DNA from: Candidatus Onthousia faecavium
GTDB lineage: Bacteria; Bacillota_I; Bacilli_A; RF39; UBA660
NCBI GenBank assembly: GCA_018711135.1
Contig: DVIS01000022.1
Span: forward strand, 1-58,792
Direction of reading: 5' to 3'
DNA: 58,792 bases
Shown here in pieces: positions 51,825 through 58,792 of this stretch (the stretch's first letter is position 1; each line of letters opens with the position of its first letter). Below the pieces are notes generated by a model. That model ran no database searches and had not been told where the DNA came from. It saw only the letters and a program-made list of their open reading frames with translations. The translations under genes and the position numbers were made by a program.

Positions 51825-52172
51825 CTAAATATCAGTATTTTTGACATTTTCTTGCTTCTTATTTGTCAAGAAAGTAATTCTATCAGCAACAACTTCTAAA
51901 AAATATTTAGACCCATCTTCTGTCTCTACAATCTTACTTTGTAATCTTCCTCTTATCCCAACAATATCTCCTTTCTCACAATATTCTTTTGTAACTTTCG
52001 CTTTTTCTTCCCACAGAGTACAATTTATAAAATCTGTCTCATAAACTCCCTCTGAATTTTTAAAACTTCTAGGAACTGCTAATGACAATGTTCCTACTTT
52101 CTTTCCGGAATCTGTCTCCCGAATTTCAATTTCTTTTGTAAGTCTTCCGACTAAAATTAAACTATTAACCAT
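51825..52172 (-). CDS. ssb: Short single-stranded DNA-binding protein
   Basis: A 115-residue OB-fold protein: MVNSLILVGRLTKEIEIRETDSGKKV, VPRSF...DFINCTLWEEKA and GRLQSKIVETEDGSKYFLEVVADRITFL are typical SSB strands. It stops soon after the OB fold and lacks the acidic DDDIPF-type tail that recruits partner proteins. It therefore looks like a secondary, SsbB-like or mobile-element SSB rather than the main one. AAAGGAG precedes the ATG. Confidence 0.9.
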   Translation of the reverse strand: MVNSLILVGRLTKEIEIRETDSGKKVGTLSLAVPRSFKNSEGVYETDFINCTLWEEKAKVTKEYCEKGDIVGIRGRLQSKIVETEDGSKYFLEVVADRITFLTNKKQENVKNTDI

Positions 52173-52234
52173 TTAATAACTCCTTTCAAGTTATTAATCT
52201 AACACACTATATTTCTTTTGACAAAAGCCAAAAA

Positions 52235-52268
52235 CTGTTAAATAGCCAAAATTATCTAACAGTTTTTT
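52235..52268 (-). terminator. suf operon terminator
   Basis: AACTGTTA and TAACAGTT arms with A/T-rich flanks, ending in TTTTT on the minus strand, between the sufB stop and the ssb start. Confidence 0.65.
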
Positions 52269-52325
52269 AATTTTCCCCTAGGGAATTTTCAAAATTGACC
52301 ACTTTTTTTAACTCAAAATTTAAAA

Positions 52326-53636
52326 TTACAAGTTTCTTTTCAAAAGTTGATTTAACTCTACAGCATACTCCATTGGTAACTCTTTTCTAAATTCTTCTAG
52401 AAATCCCAAAATAATTAACTCTTCACATTTTTCTTTAGGAATACCTTTACTTTCTAAATAGAATAGATTTTCATCACTTATTTTTGCTACTGTCGCTTCA
52501 TGTTCTATGGTACTTGTATTATTAAGTACCTCATTAGTTGGTATTGCATCACTCTTACTATATTTATCCAACAAAAGTGTATCACATTTAACCATACTAT
52601 AAGAGTTAGTTGCATCTTTCTTTATTTTAACACATCCTCTATAACTAGCATTACCACCATTCCTAGCAATACTTTTAGAAATAATCTTACTATTAGTATT
52701 CTTCCCTAAATGAATCATTCTCGCCCCTGTATCTTGAACTTGATTATTAGAAGCTACACTAATTGTTATACAAGTACCACGAGAATTATTACCCTTTAAA
52801 ATACAACAAGGATATTTCATAGTCAAGTAACTACCAATATTACCATCAATCCATTCCATAACCCCATCATCTTCAACTAAAGCTCTTTTCGTAACTAAAT
52901 TATAAACATTATGTGCCCAATTTTGTACTGTCGTATAACGACATTTACTCCTCTTACCAACATATATCTCTACTACCGCTGCATGTAAACTAGAGTCTGC
53001 ATATGTAGGTGCCGTACATCCTTCTATATAATGTAGAGAACTATCATCATCTACTATAATCAGCGTTCTCTCAAACTGTCCCATCCCTCTACTATTAATC
53101 CGGAAATAACTTTGTAAAGGTCTATCTAAACTAGTATGAGGTGGTATATAAATAAAGCTTCCCCCAGAAAACACCGCTCCATTTAAAGAAGCATAACTAT
53201 TATCGTCATTTTTAACAATCTTTCCAAAATATTTCTTAACTAACTCAGGATACTTTTTCAAAGCTATATCAATTGAGGTAAAGATAATATTTTTATCTTC
53301 AAGCTCTTTAAGCATATTATGATATATTACCTCACTCTCATATTGTACACCTATCCCATCCATATGTTTTTCACTCTCTAATACTCCAAGCTCATTTAAT
53401 TCACATTTAATTGGTGTTAGTACTTTATTCCAATCATCAACTAAGTCATTATTGACAGATTTATAATAGATTATATCATCAAAATTAATATTAAAGTTAG
53501 GGCCAAACGGTACTTTTCCTTTACTTTTAACAAACTTATCAAAAGAATCTAATCTATATTTAAGGATAGAGTCATCCTCTCTTTTATATTTAGATATCTC
53601 TATTATCTTTTCTTTACTTAATCCCTTTATCTCCAT
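52326..53636 (-). CDS. sufB: Fe-S assembly scaffold SufB
   Basis: A 436-residue protein. Among three close ATGs, 53636 is best placed behind AAAGG. It contains the SufB beta-helix core with the SLHAAVVEIYVGKRSKCRYTTVQNW segment and the conserved C-terminal NEVLNNTSTIEHEA...YLESKGIP. With SufC and SufD it forms the SufBCD scaffold that builds [Fe-S] clusters. It overlaps sufU by about 20 bp and ends the operon. Length is about 30 residues short of the usual 465. Confidence 0.93.
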   Translation of the reverse strand: MEIKGLSKEKIIEISKYKREDDSILKYRLDSFDKFVKSKGKVPFGPNFNINFDDIIYYKSVNNDLVDDWNKVLTPIKCELNELGVLESEKHMDGIGVQYESEVIYHNMLKELEDKNIIFTSIDIALKKYPELVKKYFGKIVKNDDNSYASLNGAVFSGGSFIYIPPHTSLDRPLQSYFRINSRGMGQFERTLIIVDDDSSLHYIEGCTAPTYADSSLHAAVVEIYVGKRSKCRYTTVQNWAHNVYNLVTKRALVEDDGVMEWIDGNIGSYLTMKYPCCILKGNNSRGTCITISVASNNQVQDTGARMIHLGKNTNSKIISKSIARNGGNASYRGCVKIKKDATNSYSMVKCDTLLLDKYSKSDAIPTNEVLNNTSTIEHEATVAKISDENLFYLESKGIPKEKCEELIILGFLEEFRKELPMEYAVELNQLLKRNL

Positions 53637-54066
53637 TATCATCATCCTTTATTTTTGATAATATTTTCTTAATTGTCTCTACTGGTAATAACGCACATTT
53701 CTTTCTATTAGGTTGTAAATAGATTGTATCATAAGCCATTAAATCTTCTAATAAGTCTTGATCATACTCTCTTTCTTCAATTAAATTTTCATAGTTTGTA
53801 ATTAATGTTTCGACCTCTTTTAAACTCTTACCTATTATTTTTCTTAAGAATATTGAAGTCGCTGAAGTTGAAATAGCACAAGCTTCTCCATCAAAATTAG
53901 CATCTTTAATAATTCCATCTTCTATTTTGAGTTCTATATCAATATTATCAATACAAGACTCATTATTAGTATTCGCTTTTACATAACTATTATCATTAAC
54001 TAAACCCTTATGAAAAGGATTCTGATAGTTATCAACAATTATTTCTCTTTTTAATTCTCTATCCAT
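53614..54066 (-). CDS. sufU: Sulfur-transfer/scaffold protein SufU
   Basis: A 150-residue IscU-like protein. Cys in DGEACAISTSATSIF and KKCALLPVETIKK are in the positions of the zinc/persulfide ligands. The SufU-type insertion between the second and third Cys is present. SufU accepts sulfur from SufS. Located between sufS (13 bp) and sufB (overlapping). Confidence 0.93.
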   Translation of the reverse strand: MDRELKREIIVDNYQNPFHKGLVNDNSYVKANTNNESCIDNIDIELKIEDGIIKDANFDGEACAISTSATSIFLRKIIGKSLKEVETLITNYENLIEEREYDQDLLEDLMAYDTIYLQPNRKKCALLPVETIKKILSKIKDDDNGDKGIK

Positions 54067-54079
54067 TTTATCACTACCT

Positions 54080-55276
54080 TTATATTATTATTTTATAAAG
54101 TTCATCTGTATTTTCCAACACCTCTACAAGTTTATCAATTTCTTCTTTTGTATTATAAAAATACAAACTAAGCCGACATGTATTTCTTATATTTAGCTCA
54201 TCTTTAAGTATTTTCGCACAATGATTACCTGCTCTAACACAAATATTGTAATGATCTAAGTATATAGCTGTATCTTGACTAAACACTCCTTCTAGATTAA
54301 AAGCAAGTATTCCACTTTCAGATTTCTTATTGTAAAGAATCACTTTTTTATTATTTTCTAATTTCTTAACTAAATACTCTTTTAATTCTTTTTCATACTT
54401 ATAAATATTATCCATCCCAATTTCTTCTAAAAAGTCAATCGCTCTACCTAATCCAATAACCTCTGCAATAGGGGGAGTACCTGCTTCAAATAAGGTAGGA
54501 ATACTTTTATATTCTACGGTTCCATCTTCTTCAAAATACTGATTCATTCCCCCTCCAAATAGAATTGGCCTCATCGCTTCTAAATATTTTTCTTTAGCAT
54601 ACAAAACTCCAACTCCTGTTGGTCCTAACATTTTATGAGCAGAAAAAGTTAAGAAATCAACATCTAAATCTTTCACATCTGTTTTTAAATGCGGAACACT
54701 CTGTGCTCCATCAACTACTACCAAAATATTTTTTTGATGTGCTAGTTCTGTTATCTTTTTAATATCTCTAACATCCCCTAAAACATTAGTAATATGTGCT
54801 ACAGCAATAACTTTTGTTTTCTCTGTTATTGTTGCTTCTAAATTTTGGGGGGTAAGTTCATGATCACTTGTAAGAGGAACATATTTAAGAACAAGCTTTT
54901 TCTTCTTCGCAAGTTCCATAAAAGGTAACACCAAAGAAGCATGTTCGCTCTTAGTAAGTAACACCTCATCTCCCTCATTTAAATAATCTTCCATAAATCC
55001 AAAAACAATCATATTAAGAGAAAGGGTATCACCGCCTGTAAAAACAATCTCCCTACTACTATCAGCATTAATAAAACGTTTAACTTTATCTCTTACCTCT
55101 TCATATTTATTACTAGCTTTTAAAGAAATGTCATAATCACCTCTATGAATATTTGCTCCATAATTATAGTAATAATCTTCCATCGCTTCAACCACCTCGA
55201 AAGGCTTTAAAGATGTCGCTCCATTATCAAAGTAAATAATATTCTTTTTAAGAATTGGAAAACTTTCTCTATGCAT
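54080..55276 (-). CDS. sufS: Cysteine desulfurase SufS
   Basis: A 398-residue PLP enzyme. The lysine in TFSAHKMLGPTGVGVLY binds PLP, and the active-site Cys is in RAGNHCAK. It splits cysteine to alanine and a persulfide, which goes to SufU. Length and motifs are canonical for the SufS group (type II). It lies 4 bp after sufD. Confidence 0.95.
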   Translation of the reverse strand: MHRESFPILKKNIIYFDNGATSLKPFEVVEAMEDYYYNYGANIHRGDYDISLKASNKYEEVRDKVKRFINADSSREIVFTGGDTLSLNMIVFGFMEDYLNEGDEVLLTKSEHASLVLPFMELAKKKKLVLKYVPLTSDHELTPQNLEATITEKTKVIAVAHITNVLGDVRDIKKITELAHQKNILVVVDGAQSVPHLKTDVKDLDVDFLTFSAHKMLGPTGVGVLYAKEKYLEAMRPILFGGGMNQYFEEDGTVEYKSIPTLFEAGTPPIAEVIGLGRAIDFLEEIGMDNIYKYEKELKEYLVKKLENNKKVILYNKKSESGILAFNLEGVFSQDTAIYLDHYNICVRAGNHCAKILKDELNIRNTCRLSLYFYNTKEEIDKLVEVLENTDELYKIII

Positions 55277-55280
55277 TTAA

Positions 55281-55955
55281 TCACCTCCCAATCACATTTT
55301 TTATTTTCTTATCAAGTAGCTTTTCAAAATCCTTTGGTAAATCATCTAGTTTCATAAATCCCTTAAGTAACAAATTAAAAGCCTTATCTCTACTTATTCC
55401 TTTCGTTTCTAAATAAAACAGATATTTATCATCAAACGGTCCTGTATAAGCCGAGTGATTTGCAACAGAATCAAACTCATCCACATAAAGATTAGGCTCT
55501 ATTACACTAGTACCATTATTTATATTAATTGTTCTACTAACCTGATTACAATTAACCCCTGTCATTCCTTTATTAATATAACTATTAGCAGCTATTTTTA
55601 TATTACCTTCATTATAACTAACACCATAACAATATAAATGACTAACACTATTCTTAGCTTTATGATAAATATTTAACATGTTAACAATTTTTTTATCCGT
55701 TATAGACATATTATAAAGGTTGACCTCAATTTCATCTAAAATCTTAAGATTAACAACAACTCCCTTACTAGTTAAATTATAGATTTTTACATTACTTTCA
55801 GCATTTATATTAATATTAACATTTTTCAAAGTATTTAAATATAACTTAACTAAGGAATCACTCTCAATCTTAATATCTATATCTTTATCTATAGTTAATT
55901 TATAAACTCCACCCTTATTATAATTAACACTACTATCTACTATTATATTATTCAC
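55281..55955 (-). CDS. sufD: SufD-like scaffold protein, half-length
   Basis: A 224-residue protein with only the C-terminal beta-helix and helical part of SufB/SufD: SVANHSAYTGPFDDKYLFYLETKGIS with the SufD His, then helices to the end. Typical SufD is about 400-430 residues, so roughly the N-terminal half is missing. Its reading frame is intact, starts cleanly and overlaps sufC by 8 bp, so it looks like a genuine reduced form rather than a pseudogene. Confidence 0.8.
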   Translation of the reverse strand: MNNIIVDSSVNYNKGGVYKLTIDKDIDIKIESDSLVKLYLNTLKNVNININAESNVKIYNLTSKGVVVNLKILDEIEVNLYNMSITDKKIVNMLNIYHKAKNSVSHLYCYGVSYNEGNIKIAANSYINKGMTGVNCNQVSRTININNGTSVIEPNLYVDEFDSVANHSAYTGPFDDKYLFYLETKGISRDKAFNLLLKGFMKLDDLPKDFEKLLDKKIKNVIGR

Positions 55956-56715
55956 TTATCTTATTCACATCCATTTCATTTATCCCATTATAACCACTTT
56001 TTTCTATTTTCTTAGCAAGAGATATATCTCCACTTTCTACAATTTTACCTTTATTCATTTTATGAACATAATCTGGTTTAATTAAATCTAATATTCTACT
56101 ATAATGGGTAATAATCAAGACACTTGTATCTTTATTTTCATTTAAGTAGTCATTAATATTATTAGCAACCACTTTCAAACTATCAACATCAAGTCCACTA
56201 TCTAACTCGTCTAAAATAATAAAGGATGGTTTTAATATCTTAAGACCTAACACCTCATTTTTCTTTTTTTCTCCTCCAGACATATCTTTATTTATAAAAC
56301 GATGTAAACTGTCTTTTGGTAATCCTAAAGCATCTATTTCTTTATTCATCCTTGTAATAAAGGTATACAAGTTTGTATCTAAACTTTCTCTTTCCCGTAA
56401 AGCTGTTCTTAACGCTTCACTATTACTAACTCCTTCTATCACTGGCGCTTCTTGCATTACGATATAAATACCACATCTTGCAATCTCATCAGTTGTTAAT
56501 TCTGTTAATTCTTTATCATTATATTTAATACTACCAGAAATAACATCATAATGCTTACTCCCCATAATAACTTTAGATAAGGTGCTTTTCCCTACTCCAT
56601 TAGGCCCCATAATTGCATGAATTTCACCGTCATTTATTTCTAAAGAGAAATCATCTAAAATAATATTTTCACTATCTTTTGGCTTTACTTTTAATCTATC
56701 TATAACAAACATCAT
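55948..56715 (-). CDS. sufC: Fe-S assembly ATPase SufC
   Basis: A 255-residue ABC ATPase. Walker A GPNGVGKSTLS, signature MSGGEKKKNEV and Walker B FIILDELDSGLD are complete. It powers the SufBCD scaffold. It is the first gene of sufCDSUB, with AAAGGGTG before two adjacent ATGs. A TTGACA (56756-56761) lies upstream with a TATACA -10 at somewhat long spacing. Confidence 0.95.
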   Translation of the reverse strand: MMFVIDRLKVKPKDSENIILDDFSLEINDGEIHAIMGPNGVGKSTLSKVIMGSKHYDVISGSIKYNDKELTELTTDEIARCGIYIVMQEAPVIEGVSNSEALRTALRERESLDTNLYTFITRMNKEIDALGLPKDSLHRFINKDMSGGEKKKNEVLGLKILKPSFIILDELDSGLDVDSLKVVANNINDYLNENKDTSVLIITHYSRILDLIKPDYVHKMNKGKIVESGDISLAKKIEKSGYNGINEMDVNKISE

Positions 56716-56730
56716 ATCACCCTTTCAAAT

Positions 56731-56761
56731 TGTATAAGATTTTTTTCGTAATTTTTGTCAA
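56731..56761 (-). promoter_or_regulatory. Promoter of the suf operon
   Basis: TTGACA (56756-56761) and TATACA (56731-56736) with a 19-bp spacer on the minus strand. No IscR- or Fur-like box is evident. Confidence 0.5.
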
Positions 56762-56849
56762 TTTATATGATTTTTCAAGCTATATTGTAACACACATTTG
56801 CATATATTTAAAGGTTAAGGTAAAATAATATAAGGTGGTGTTAGCATTT

Positions 56850-57512
56850 ATGGGAAAAACAAAATTAATTATTGCCCAAGCTCTTCTTTTCGCTATTGTT
56901 ATCATTTTCTTTGGTTTAGTTATTGTTGAAGAGAAATTCTCTCTTAAAGAAAATGATGAAGAAAAAATAGAAAAAGAAATAACAGCATATTATCAAGAAA
57001 AATACCAAGATTTAGATTTAAAAACAGGTACTTTAAATTATGATGATACTAATAAAAGTTATTATATAAGGTATACTGATAAAGAAAATAGTAATCACTA
57101 TTTTACAATCACATATAAAGAAAATAACATAACCGATGATTATGAAGATTCGTATGTCAAAGGTAAAACTGTTCTCACTAAAGCAGAAGAAGAATTAGAA
57201 GCAAAATACCAAGAAATTTTTCAAAATACTAATTATGAGAAGATTGAAGTTATCTTCAATGATTTAGATAGTTACAATGAAGAAGATAGAGAAAAAATAT
57301 TAACCGGTGATTATAGTTCTAATTGTTATAATGTCAGTTTTTATATTGAAATACCTACTTTAGATGATGTATATTTAACTAACCTCATCACCAGTTTTAT
57401 AAATATTTCCAAAGAAAATAATTTAAGTGCCTCTAATTATAGCATTACTTTTAATAATAATGGTATAATAAAGATGGTTAAAGCAGACGAAGGAGGAATG
57501 ATTTATGAATAA
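56850..57512 (+). CDS. Membrane-anchored protein of unknown function
   Basis: ATG 56850 follows AAGGTGG by 11 bases; an earlier GTG at 56835 overlaps that site. The 220-residue product has one N-terminal transmembrane helix (about 6-28) and a charged, Lys/Glu-rich extracellular domain of mixed strand and helix. No family recognised. It overlaps the HIT gene by 8 bp, so the two are cotranscribed and probably coupled, though a functional link is not obvious. Confidence 0.65.
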   Translation: MGKTKLIIAQALLFAIVIIFFGLVIVEEKFSLKENDEEKIEKEITAYYQEKYQDLDLKTGTLNYDDTNKSYYIRYTDKENSNHYFTITYKENNITDDYEDSYVKGKTVLTKAEEELEAKYQEIFQNTNYEKIEVIFNDLDSYNEEDREKILTGDYSSNCYNVSFYIEIPTLDDVYLTNLITSFINISKENNLSASNYSITFNNNGIIKMVKADEGGMIYE

Positions 57513-57900
57513 TGACTGCTTATTCTGTAAAATAATAAAAGGAGAAATACCTTCATATACGGTATATGAGGATGAATCTGTCAAAGTCTTTTTAGATGTT
57601 AATCCTAATACAAATGGTCACTTATTAGTTGTTCCCAAAACACATTATGAAAATTTATTTGATACCCCTAATGAGGTTTTAATTTCTCTACTAGATCTAA
57701 TTAAAACCAAACTTTATCCCCTATTAAAGGAAAAATTAAACATTGATGGTTTGACTATCTCTCAAAATAATTTTTATGGTCAAGATATTAAACACTTGCA
57801 TATTCATCTTATTCCAAGATATCACAATGATGAATTTAAGTTTATGTTCAATAAATATTTACTTGAAGAACTAGAAAACACTTATAATAAATTAAAATAA
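57505..57900 (+). CDS. HIT-family nucleotide hydrolase/transferase
   Basis: A 131-residue histidine-triad protein. CLFCKIIKGEIPSYTVYEDE at the start and the triad KHLHIHLIPRY near 96-106 (HxHxH) are intact. HIT/HINT enzymes hydrolyse AMP-lysine-type or dinucleotide substrates. AGGAGG lies 8 bases before the ATG. Its stop codon pairs with that of the convergent gene in a shared terminator. Confidence 0.93.
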   Translation: MNNDCLFCKIIKGEIPSYTVYEDESVKVFLDVNPNTNGHLLVVPKTHYENLFDTPNEVLISLLDLIKTKLYPLLKEKLNIDGLTISQNNFYGQDIKHLHIHLIPRYHNDEFKFMFNKYLLEELENTYNKLK

Positions 57901-57923
57901 CTATCAAAATTTAAAGATAGTTA
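57898..57923. terminator. Bidirectional terminator containing both convergent stop codons
   Basis: TAACTATC (57898-57905) pairs with GATAGTTA (57916-57923). The 5' arm begins with the HIT stop TAA. The 3' arm ends with the complement of the minus-strand stop TAA. Confidence 0.8.
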
Positions 57924-58671
57924 TTTTTTTAGCTTTCCATAAAGATAATTCAAACTAATAGATGCTAATATCAACATAAAGGCTTGCAATGGATAAGCAT
58001 ACCTAGGCATCACCTCAATTAAAAGATAAACTCCAAAATAAACAAACAAAATCAAGGTAATCAACACTTGAATATTAGAGCGATTCTTTTTAAATAATAA
58101 AGGAACACTTAATAAAGCCAATAAATCCAAAATAATAATAAAAATTTGATTAATAACTGTCAATACATTAACTAACGTCTTATTTTCTAAATAACCAAGT
58201 GACCAACTTAAATCAGAATTAAACCATAGTATTTTTATCTTTTTAAGAAATAACACCGGTATCTTTTCCCATTCACTTAGTCTCTCTTTAACTATTTCCT
58301 TCGCTTTATCTTGATCAATCGCATAAATCTTTGCATCACTACTACTATACATTCCACTAGTTTCATAATTAAAACCTAAAACAAATTTCCAAGTAGGATT
58401 CATATTCTTTAACCCATTAGGACTAATATCTGTTTTCATTAAAGTATAAGAGATTACATTAAATATAGCTAGATATGAACAAACAATTAATATAAAGGTA
58501 ATAGCAGTCTTTTTTATATTAACTTTCCTAATAATTAAATAAAAACTATATAAAAGTAAAGCTGTAATAATAACAATTCCTTAACTCCTAAGAATATTAC
58601 TAATTCCTAAAAGAAGACCAATTATAATTGCTTTTAACAAATATTTTCCCTTATCTAAAGATAGAACAAAG
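57921..58671 (-). pseudogene. Broken GT39/PMT-type membrane glycosyltransferase
   Basis: An open frame from 58439 encodes 172 residues: a soluble loop (NYETSGMYSSSDAKIYAID) and three or four C-terminal transmembrane helices, as in the C-terminal third of GT39 dolichyl-phosphate-type transferases. The same frame continues upstream through hydrophobic sequence (LLLYSFYLIIRK; KAIIIGLLLGISNILRS) but is interrupted by TAA at 58581-58583, at a point where Leu (TTA) would fit. Further upstream it meets the right end of an IS605-type element near 58672. The N-terminal part is thus missing and a stop lies inside, so it is probably non-functional, unless the stop is a sequencing error. Confidence 0.7.
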
Positions 58672-58693
58672 GAAACAAAATAAATTTTGTTTC
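58672..58693 (-). mobile_element. Right-end hairpin of an IS200/IS605-type element
   Basis: GAAACAAAA and TTTTGTTTC pair perfectly around TAAA. Subterminal hairpins of this form mark the right end of IS200/IS605 elements. The sequence from here to the tnpB stop would encode the scaffold of the TnpB guide RNA. Confidence 0.6.
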
Positions 58694-58758
58694 GCTCCTT
58701 GTCGTTACCTCCAAGGCTTCCTACTTCACAGATAGAGTAACCTCTATTCTCCATAGGC
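58694..58758 (-). ncRNA. Probable omega/reRNA scaffold region 3' of tnpB
   Basis: The segment between the tnpB stop and the right-end hairpin is richer in G+C than its surroundings and has no continuation of the gene. In TnpB systems this stretch forms the guide-RNA scaffold, with the guide read from DNA just past the right end. Boundaries are inferred. Confidence 0.4.
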
Positions 58759-58791
58759 TTAAATTCCGACAGTCGCTACCGTATTTTTTTG
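58759..58791 (-). mobile_element. tnpB: 3' end of tnpB at the right edge
   Basis: The last ten codons read QKNTVATVGI then TAA. The common TnpB ending has TVGTTGI or TVGTVGI in this place. Together with the hairpin and the tnpB start at the left edge, this supports a second element copy cut by the window end. The codon after the stop reads AYGE, like the frequent continuation, so the stop may be an early one. Confidence 0.5.
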
Positions 58792-58792
58792 T

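Overview
The window reads like a complete metagenomic contig from an uncultured, AT-rich (roughly 30% G+C), Gram-positive-type anaerobe. It uses the standard bacterial code: TGG is the normal Trp codon and TGA is a stop. PolC, SepF/DivIVA, a SufCDSUB operon, a lipoteichoic-acid-synthase-like enzyme, sortase, PflA/PflB and a small alarmone synthetase point to the Bacilli/Firmicutes side, probably one of the small-genome gut lineages (RF39- or Erysipelotrichales-like). This placement is inference. Both contig edges lie in copies of an IS200/IS605-type tnpB element: the 5' end of tnpB is at the left edge and the 3' end plus a right-end hairpin is at the right edge, as expected when assembly breaks at a repeat.

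Layout. 1-1.2 kb: tnpB fragment, then an ECF sigma factor with a small membrane partner and an ECF-like autoregulated promoter. 1.2-7.2 kb: a U32 hydroxylation-type protein, the sepF-divIVA-relQ division/stringent-response cluster and a HerA-like ATPase. 7.3-9.2 kb: a surface protein with two GC-rich variable-region-like lectin modules. 9.4-17.6 kb: TypA, two DUF4143-type ATPases of different classes, pflBA and a 54-residue membrane protein. 17.9-23.3 kb: a wall-anchored beta-helix protein, a collagen-like protein, a third DUF4143 ATPase, TspO and a glycosyltransferase. 23.4-29.8 kb: ddl, a membrane-fused murF, a hydrolase, two YfiH-like paralogues and a possible Cys-His-Asp enzyme. 29.8-35.3 kb: PolC and a neighbour. 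35.4-38.9 kb: two more exported lectin-like proteins, one ending in a variable-region-like segment, the other behind a G10-tract leader. 39-44.3 kb: a fourth DUF4143 ATPase, ferredoxin, RluB and an AbiL-like ATPase/RloB pair. 44.5-50 kb: an envelope operon (thioester adhesin, sortase, membrane protein, LtaS-like enzyme, membrane-anchored protein). 50-58.8 kb: nucleoside phosphorylase, XRE regulator, short SSB, the suf operon, a HIT protein and a broken glycosyltransferase.

The strongest unusual signals are these. (1) Exported C-type-lectin-like proteins carry short segments of about 60% G+C whose differences cluster at codon positions 1 and 2 of codons ending in C or T, the signature of diversity-generating retroelement (DGR) targets. 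No reverse transcriptase or template repeat is visible, so any DGR would act in trans. (2) A leader ORF containing a G10 tract sits just before a terminator and a surface-protein gene. Changing the tract length moves the leader stop codon into the terminator, which suggests phase-variable attenuation. (3) Each of the four DUF4143 ATPase genes has class-specific repeats touching its promoter: exact 23-bp-period triplicate repeats in one class and a TTTCGG/CCGAAA-type inverted repeat in the other. (4) Stop codons are repeatedly embedded in terminator stems, in one case both stop codons of a convergent gene pair.
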